64,000 nucleotides of DNA from Streptomyces apocyni. Its GTDB lineage: Bacteria; Actinomycetota; Actinomycetes; Streptomycetales; Streptomycetaceae. The stretch lies in NCBI RefSeq assembly GCF_009739465.1, contig NZ_WHOM01000065.1:124001-188000 (forward strand), read 5' to 3'. Positions 58,671 to 64,000 of the stretch are shown in pieces. The notes beneath the pieces were generated by a model. That model ran no database searches, was not told the origin of the DNA, and worked only from the letters and a program-made list of their open reading frames with translations. The position numbers and the translations under genes are program-made. Numbering within the stretch: the stretch's first letter is position 1; every line of letters begins with the position of its first letter.

Positions 58671-61412
58671 CTAGAGCGCGCCCTTACGCGTCAGATGGTT
58701 GAAGAACAGCCACCCCGGCAGCACCGGCAGCCACAGCGTCAACAGCCGGAACAGCAGCACCGCGGGCGCCGCGACCTCCTTGGGCAGCCCGACCGCGATC
58801 AGACCGAACGTCAGCGTCGCCTCAACCGCGCCCACACCGCCGGGTGTCGGCGCCGCCGATCCCAGCGCGTTGCCCGCGAGGAACACCACGGCGACGCTGG
58901 CGAGGCTGACCGAGGCGGCGCCCTCGGGCGAGAACGCCTTGATCGACGCGTGCAGGCACATCACGAACAGGCTGGTCAGCAGCAGCATCCCGCCGATCCC
59001 GGCCAGCAGCTTCTGCGGCCGCTGGAATACGTCGAGCATGCGCGGCACCACACCGGCGAACAGCGACCGTACGCGCGTGGCCACGAACTTCCGCAGGAAC
59101 GGAATCGCGGTCACCACCAGCACCAGCACCGCCGCCGTCAGCAGCCCGGCGATCACCGTGCGGGACGGCGCGAAGTCCGGGGTCTTCTCCACCCCGGTGA
59201 GATAGCCGAAGGTCAGCAGCAGCACGATGTGCGAGCCGAGCCCGAAGAGCTGCGAGGCGCCGACACTCGCCACCGCGAGCCCGGAGCGCACCCCGGACCG
59301 CTGCAGAAAGCGCGTGTTCAGCGCGACGCCGCCGACCGCGGCCGGTGCCACGATCTTGACGAACGACCCGGCGACCTGCGCGGACACCGTCCGCAGGAAC
59401 GACACCCGCTCCGGCACGAACCCCAGCAGGCTGGTCGCCGCCGCGAAGTAGGTCAGCGCCGAGAACAACGCGGCGGCCGCCACCCAGCCCCACTTGGCCT
59501 GGGCGAACAGCTCGCCGAAGTCGATGTCCGTCAGCTGGGTGAGCAGGAAGTACGCGCCGAACGCACCGGCGATGAAACTGATCAGCGTGCGCGGCTTGAT
59601 CCGCTCCAGCCGGGCGGGCTCGACCGGAGCCTGCGGCTTGATCCGCAGCACCTCGTGGCGGATCTGGGTGAGCAGATCCTCCTCGCGGGCCTCGCTGAGC
59701 GCCGCCTCCATCGCCCGTTTCTCGAGCGCCTTCTCCGCCTTCAGGGCCTTACGATCGAGCGTGCCGTGCTCGCCGTGGCGCGCCTTCTTCGCTCGGTCCG
59801 TCGCCTCGAGGACCGCCTCACGCTCACGCTGCGCCCGCTCGCGCCCCAGCCTGCGCAGCGTGGAGCGGGTGTGCCGGGACAGGGCGAGAGGCTGTAGCAG
59901 CGGCATACAGTCGGCGATCGTGTCCGGGCCGAGCACCTCAAGCGCCGCGTCGGCCGCGCGCTCCGCCCCCGTACGCAGCCCGAAGGTGGTCAGCAGCTGG
60001 GCGATGTCCATCCGCAGCAGCAGGTCACCCGCGGCGATCTCGCCGCCGCGCAGATCGGTGATGATGACCTTGCCGGAACGATCCACCAGGATCGCGTCGC
60101 CCTCCAGCCTGCGGTGCGCGATACGCCGTGACTGGAGCGCCTTCACCTGCCGCCAGGTGTCGCGCATCAGCCCGTCGGTGATCTCGTCGTCGCCGAGCTG
60201 GTCGAGGGAGCGGCCGCCGAGGTGCTCGTAGACCAGCATCACCGCGTCCGGGCCCAGCTCGGAGGTCGCGATCAGCTTGGGCGCGTTGGCACCGGCCGCG
60301 ATCGCCGCGTAGGCGAGGAGTGCCTCCTGCTCCAGGGCCTGGCGCAGGGACTGCAGGCTGCGCCGGGTGGTGATGCCGCGCAGCGTGACGCGGCGCCACA
60401 CCCGGTAGAAGAATCCCTGGGCCTGCTGCTCCCGGTCCACCACCGTGATGTCCAGGGGTGGACCGTCCTCCAGGGTCACGAAGTACCGTCTGCCCCGGTC
60501 GCCGAGGTCGGGCGCGTGCGGCAGGTCCTCGGCGCGTACCGCGCTGATCGGGTGGAAGCCGACGTGCCGCAGCCCGGCCAGCAGGTGCTGGCCGGTGGGC
60601 CGGACATTGGGGGAGCCGACCGCGTACATCGTCCCGTAGGCGACGGTCCAGCCGATCAGCACCGTGAGGATGATCGAGAACGGTGTGGTGTAGCCGACGA
60701 TCAGCATCGACACCGCGTCCAGCAGCAGCACCGTCCACAGCAGCACCCGCCAGCGCGGCCTGCGGGCCATGCCGACGGCCGTCATATAGGCGATGACGGG
60801 CGCGAGGTAGCCGTGCACCGGTGCGGTCAGGTCGCCTATGGCGCCGGTCGGTGACTGGCGGGTCAGGGCGTCCTGGATCGCGTCCGGAGCGCCCTGGGTC
60901 ACCCACAGGTCGGTGGCGAGCGTCACGCCGTGCGCGAGGACCGCCGCCAGCACGCCGTCGGCGATGCGCAGCCCGTCGCGTTTGATCAGCCGCTCGATGG
61001 CGAAGGCGACCGGGACCAGCAGTACGGCGATGCTGGAGGCCAGCCCGGCGAACTTGCTCAGCAGGTCGGGAGCCCGCCCGGTCCCCTTGGTGATGTCCTC
61101 TTCGAGGCCCGCGGCGGTGCCGTGCGCGAACCCGGCGATGGCCAGCACCAGGGCGATCCCGAGGAGGCCGACGAGCATCCGCATCAGGTCGGACGGTCGG
61201 TGGACGCGTGCGGGCAGCAGGGGCTCGTCGCGCTCTAGCTGGTCGATGCGGGCTTCGGGTTCGCCCCGTTCCCCTTGGTCGTCGCGGTCGTCGCGGTGGT
61301 CGCGGTGGTCGCAGTCGTCGCGGTCCGGGCGCGGCAGAGCCTCAGGGGTGCGCTCGCTGTCGCGAGACGGCTCGCCCTGAGTCCGCTCTGTCTCTTCTTG
61401 CTTTCGTATCAC
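58671..61412 (-). CDS. Pseudokinase-flippase fusion with LPG-synthase-type membrane domain
   Basis: A 913-residue protein with three parts. The N-terminal 70 residues are charged and repetitive (RDDCDHRDHRDD...). Residues about 72-270 form about six membrane helices. Residues about 290-560 are kinase-like: 'LVYEHLGGRSLDQL' then HRRLEGDAILVD and ITDLRGG, where catalytic HRDLK and DFG are replaced, so activity is doubtful. Residues about 590-905 form the UPF0104 / LPG_synthase_TM helix bundle, with the family block APTPGGVGAVEATL. It probably flips or modifies a lipid under control of the pseudokinase. It has a weak ribosome site at GTG 61412. Confidence 0.82.
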   Translation of the reverse strand: MIRKQEETERTQGEPSRDSERTPEALPRPDRDDCDHRDHRDDRDDQGERGEPEARIDQLERDEPLLPARVHRPSDLMRMLVGLLGIALVLAIAGFAHGTAAGLEEDITKGTGRAPDLLSKFAGLASSIAVLLVPVAFAIERLIKRDGLRIADGVLAAVLAHGVTLATDLWVTQGAPDAIQDALTRQSPTGAIGDLTAPVHGYLAPVIAYMTAVGMARRPRWRVLLWTVLLLDAVSMLIVGYTTPFSIILTVLIGWTVAYGTMYAVGSPNVRPTGQHLLAGLRHVGFHPISAVRAEDLPHAPDLGDRGRRYFVTLEDGPPLDITVVDREQQAQGFFYRVWRRVTLRGITTRRSLQSLRQALEQEALLAYAAIAAGANAPKLIATSELGPDAVMLVYEHLGGRSLDQLGDDEITDGLMRDTWRQVKALQSRRIAHRRLEGDAILVDRSGKVIITDLRGGEIAAGDLLLRMDIAQLLTTFGLRTGAERAADAALEVLGPDTIADCMPLLQPLALSRHTRSTLRRLGRERAQREREAVLEATDRAKKARHGEHGTLDRKALKAEKALEKRAMEAALSEAREEDLLTQIRHEVLRIKPQAPVEPARLERIKPRTLISFIAGAFGAYFLLTQLTDIDFGELFAQAKWGWVAAAALFSALTYFAAATSLLGFVPERVSFLRTVSAQVAGSFVKIVAPAAVGGVALNTRFLQRSGVRSGLAVASVGASQLFGLGSHIVLLLTFGYLTGVEKTPDFAPSRTVIAGLLTAAVLVLVVTAIPFLRKFVATRVRSLFAGVVPRMLDVFQRPQKLLAGIGGMLLLTSLFVMCLHASIKAFSPEGAASVSLASVAVVFLAGNALGSAAPTPGGVGAVEATLTFGLIAVGLPKEVAAPAVLLFRLLTLWLPVLPGWLFFNHLTRKGAL

Positions 61413-61540
61413 CAGTCACCGCCCGCACGATGGTGGCACGACCCGTCGTGGGACGTGGCCTCGAGGGGGCGTTCGTGGGCCCTGATGTGCTGCTGGCCAC
61501 ACTGTCGGAATACTGATGAGGCTACGGAAGGATAAGTCGG

Positions 61541-61969
61541 ATGAGCGAGCAGCGCCCGTCGGAACCGCCAGAGCTGCCGGAGTACGCGGAGCGGGTCCTG
61601 GAGGTCGCGGAGCTGATCCCGGCCGGGCGCGTCATGACGTACGGAGATATCGCCGAGTGGCTCGGCGCGGGCGGCCCGCGCCAGGTGGGGCGTGTGATGG
61701 CGCTCTACGGCGGGGCCGTGCCGTGGTGGCGCGTGGTCCGGGCGGACGGCGTACCGCTGCCCAGCCACGAGGTGCGCGCCCTGGAGCGGTACCGCGCCGA
61801 GGCCACCCCGCTGCGGACCACGGGCGACGGCGGGCACCGCATCGACATGCGCCGGGCGCGCTGGGACGGCGCGGGTGGCGGTGACGGCGGCGGGGCGCCC
61901 GACGGCGGGGCGGACGGCTGCGAGGCAGACGACGGCGGGGCGGACGGCGGCGGGCAGGTTCACACCTGA
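61541..61969 (+). CDS. Alkyltransferase-like (ATL) protein
   Basis: A 142-residue protein of the MGMT DNA-binding fold. The segment PAGRVMTYGDIAEWLGAGGPRQVGRVM is conserved, but the alkyl-acceptor motif PCHRV is PWWRVV, so cysteine is replaced by Trp. That is the mark of ATL proteins, which bind O6-alkylguanine and hand it to nucleotide excision repair instead of reversing it. The last 40 residues are Gly/Asp repeats (GGADG). It precedes the helicase gene and corresponds to Rv3204. Confidence 0.88.
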   Translation: MSEQRPSEPPELPEYAERVLEVAELIPAGRVMTYGDIAEWLGAGGPRQVGRVMALYGGAVPWWRVVRADGVPLPSHEVRALERYRAEATPLRTTGDGGHRIDMRRARWDGAGGGDGGGAPDGGADGCEADDGGADGGGQVHT

Positions 61970-62198
61970 CAGCTTCCGCCATCCCGACCCCGTACGGGCG
62001 ATCGGTGGCCCGTCCGGGCGAACTGGCGAAGGCGGCCGAAGCGCCGCATCCCACCCCCCGACTGGCGTAGCGTCGAGCCCGGCGGTCACTCCACCGCCGC
62101 CCCGCACACCGGACGCCCCGCGCCCCACGGTCACCAGGCCGCCACCGCGCGCGGGGCCGCTCCGCACCCCGTACACCCACCAGGACCGGCGAACCACA

Positions 62199-64000
62199 GT
62201 GAGCTCCTCTTCTTCCACTCGGCGCCTGCCGCACCCCTCCGCACGGCAGGGGAGCCCCAGCGCGTACCGACTGGTGCGCACACCGCCGATCCAGGCGGGC
62301 CCCCCTCGTCTGGACGCGGGTCAGCGGGCTGTGGTTGACCATGTGGACGGCCCGCTGCTGGTGCTGGCCGGTCCGGGAACGGGGAAGACCACCACGCTGG
62401 TGGAGGCCGTGGCCGCGCGGATTGCCAAGGGTACGGACCCGGAGCGTGTGCTGGTGCTGACTTTCAGCCGCAAGGCCGCGGCCGAGCTGCGGGATCGGAT
62501 GGCGCTGCGGATCGGGGCGGCGTCCGCTCCGCAGGCGACCACGTTTCACTCGTTCTGCTACGCGCTGGTCCGTGCGCACCAGGACGCCGATCTGTTCAGG
62601 GAGCCGCTCCGCCTCCTCTCGGGCCCGGAGCAGGACGTCGTCGTACGTGAGCTGCTGGCCGGTGAGGTGGAGCTGGCGAAAGACGGCCACGCGCGCGTGC
62701 GGTGGCCTGACGAGCTGCGGGCGTGCCTGACGACGCGCGGGTTCGCGGACGAGGTGCGCGCGGTGCTGGCGCGCAGCCGTGAGCTGGGGCTCGGCCCCGG
62801 GGCGCTGGCCGACTTCGCCCGCCGTATCGGACGCCCGGACTGGGACGCGGCCGCGGCCTTCCTCGCCGAGTACCTGGACGTGCTCGACGCGCAGGGCGTA
62901 CTCGACTACGCGGAGCTGGTCCACCGCGCGGTGCTGCTGGCCCGCCGCGCCGAGGTCGCCGCGCAGCTGACCGCCCGCTATGACGCGGTGTACGTCGACG
63001 AGTACCAGGACACCGACCCGTCCCAGGTGCGGTTGCTGCACGCGCTGACCGGCCTCGCGCCGGGCGGCCGGGCGACGCGGTCCAGCGGGCGGACCCTGGT
63101 CGCGTTCGGCGATCCGGACCAGTCGATCTACGCGTTCCGTGGCGCCGATGTGAACGGCATCCTGGAGTTCCCCGACGCCTTCCGCCGCGCGGACGGGAGC
63201 CCGGCGCCGGTCGAGGTCCTGACCACGTCGCGCCGCGCGGGCGCGGGGCTGCTGGCCGCGACCCGCCTGGTCACGCGCCGGATGCCGATGACCCGGCTGC
63301 CCGCGGAGCGGGTCCGCCGCCACCGTGAGCTGACCCCGGTCAGGGACGGCGGCACGGTGGAGGTCTACACGTACCCCACCCCCGGCACCGAACTCGACAA
63401 CATCGCGGACATCGTCCGCCGGGCCCACCTCGAGGACGGCGTCCCCTGGCGCGACATGGCCGTCCTGGTCCGCGCGGGCGGCCGCACCATCCCAGCGGTC
63501 CGCCGCGCCCTCACCGCGGCGGGCGTCCCCCTGGACATCGACGGCGACGACCTTCCCCTGCGCCACGAGCCAGCGGTCGCCCCCCTCCTGACGGCCCTCC
63601 GCGCAGCCGCCACCGCCACCGCTACCGCCGCCACTGCCACGGCGACAGCCACCGCCACCGCCGCAGCCCCAGAACCCGCCCCGGAGGCTGCCGGGTCATG
63701 GCTGGATACCGAGACCGCTCTCGCGTTGCTTGGCTCTCCGCTCGCCGGGCTGGACGCCGCTGACCTGCGTCGGCTGGGGCGGGCGCTGCGCGAGGAGGAG
63801 CGGGCCGCCGGGAATCGTCTGCCGCCGCCGTCCGACGAACTGCTCACGCGGGCGGTCGCCGAGCCGGAGCGGCTGACCGCGCACGATCCCACCTACGCGC
63901 GCGGCGCGCAGCGCCTCGGCGAACTGCTCCGCGGGGCCCGCGAGCTGCTCGCCGCGGGCGGCACGGCGGAAGAGGCCCTGTGGGAGCTGTGGAACGGCAC
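62199..64000 (+). CDS. adnA: AdnA-type UvrD/Rep helicase, 5' part
   Basis: The gene continues beyond the window; 600 residues are visible. Superfamily 1A helicase motifs are present: Q-motif region DAGQRAVVDH, Walker A LAGPGTGKTTT (about 57-67), TFSRKAAAELRDRM, the VDEYQDTDPSQ motif II, and FGDPDQSIYAFRGA. By position after the ATL gene it is AdnA, the first subunit of the actinobacterial AdnAB helicase-nuclease that resects double-strand breaks. A Thr/Ala simple-sequence insert (63610-63670) interrupts domain 1B/2. GTG 62199 is the first plausible start; its ribosome site is weak. Confidence 0.85.
   Translation, partial: MSSSSSTRRLPHPSARQGSPSAYRLVRTPPIQAGPPRLDAGQRAVVDHVDGPLLVLAGPGTGKTTTLVEAVAARIAKGTDPERVLVLTFSRKAAAELRDRMALRIGAASAPQATTFHSFCYALVRAHQDADLFREPLRLLSGPEQDVVVRELLAGEVELAKDGHARVRWPDELRACLTTRGFADEVRAVLARSRELGLGPGALADFARRIGRPDWDAAAAFLAEYLDVLDAQGVLDYAELVHRAVLLARRAEVAAQLTARYDAVYVDEYQDTDPSQVRLLHALTGLAPGGRATRSSGRTLVAFGDPDQSIYAFRGADVNGILEFPDAFRRADGSPAPVEVLTTSRRAGAGLLAATRLVTRRMPMTRLPAERVRRHRELTPVRDGGTVEVYTYPTPGTELDNIADIVRRAHLEDGVPWRDMAVLVRAGGRTIPAVRRALTAAGVPLDIDGDDLPLRHEPAVAPLLTALRAAATATATAATATATATATAAAPEPAPEAAGSWLDTETALALLGSPLAGLDAADLRRLGRALREEERAAGNRLPPPSDELLTRAVAEPERLTAHDPTYARGAQRLGELLRGARELLAAGGTAEEALWELWNG

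Noticed and set aside
58671..61412. Annotation as lysylphosphatidylglycerol synthase (MprF)
   Set aside because: Only the membrane domain is shared; the aminoacyl-tRNA-dependent transferase domain is absent.
61632..63566. 644-residue minus-strand frame opposite the AdnA-type helicase
   Set aside because: The plus strand encodes clear superfamily 1 helicase motifs in the correct order; the antisense frame has no motif.
1..64000. tRNA genes or attachment sites
   Set aside because: No cloverleaf-like segment with a GGTTCGA-type T loop and matching acceptor stems was noticed; a covariance-model scan could not be run here.

Overview
This window is a contiguous piece of a very GC-rich actinobacterial chromosome, almost certainly Streptomyces. 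The evidence is the strong third-position G/C bias, frequent GTG starts, GGAGG-type ribosome binding sites, and a set of Streptomyces/actinobacterial signature families (MshB, DUF3117, DUF3107, DUF3152, DUF6113, DUF6758, MoeZ). No tRNA, rRNA, prophage, CRISPR array or complete insertion sequence was found. Coding density is high and no gene looks broken. Only the first gene (C-terminal fragment) and the last gene (cut at 64000) are partial.

Left block (about 1-30.4 kb): an S9 peptidase; mycothiol biosynthesis (mshB) with a small membrane partner and a peptidoglycan-binding-type protein; a transglutaminase-like protein and an acetyltransferase; ferredoxin fdxA; the lysine/DAP genes dapC and dapE; a LOG-family protein; a FolP2-type dihydropteroate-synthase homologue; a DivIVA-like protein; 3-methyladenine glycosylase; an enoyl-CoA hydratase; a DUF3117 protein; an O-methyltransferase; then an envelope-stress operon (ECF sigma, zinc anti-sigma, HtrA protease, TatB), Mrp, a soluble MgtE-N/CBS protein with a DUF1003 partner, and CorA. 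From memory this follows the order of M. tuberculosis Rv1170-Rv1239 closely (mshB, fdxC, dapC, dapE, Rv1205, folP2, Rv1209, tagA, Rv1211, Rv1220c, sigE, rseA, htrA, tatB, mrp, Rv1232c, corA), with the intervening M. tuberculosis genes missing.

Middle and right block (about 30.4-64 kb): a SUFU-domain protein, DUF6758, PHP phosphoesterase, MarC, a NYN-domain protein, a hydrolase, a DEAD-box RNA helicase with a long repetitive basic tail, a ferritin-like protein, DUF3107, a TetR regulator, a hydrolase, a DUF3152 metalloprotease-like protein, MoeZ, an alkyltransferase-like protein and the start of an AdnA-type helicase. This matches the M. tuberculosis Rv3211-Rv3202c neighbourhood (again from memory). 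Three modules sit inside that conserved skeleton. (i) A five-gene, translationally coupled module at 44184-49108: PelF-like DUF3492 glycosyltransferase, polytopic membrane protein, 49-residue small ORF, epimerase, spherulin-4-like hydrolase. It looks like an uncharacterised surface-polysaccharide pathway. (ii) Three tandem secreted S33-family lipoprotein peptidases. (iii) A molybdate operon with its own helix-turn-helix/TOBE regulator and a ModB-ModC fusion. A 913-residue pseudokinase-flippase fusion follows.

The most notable non-coding features are: a 236-bp MITE-like element with TA target duplication between folP2 and the DivIVA-like gene, plus two shorter hairpins with related tips; an ECF-type promoter in front of the sigma factor; a nested-helix candidate RNA between corA and the SUFU gene; and probable non-canonical ATT and CTG start codons.
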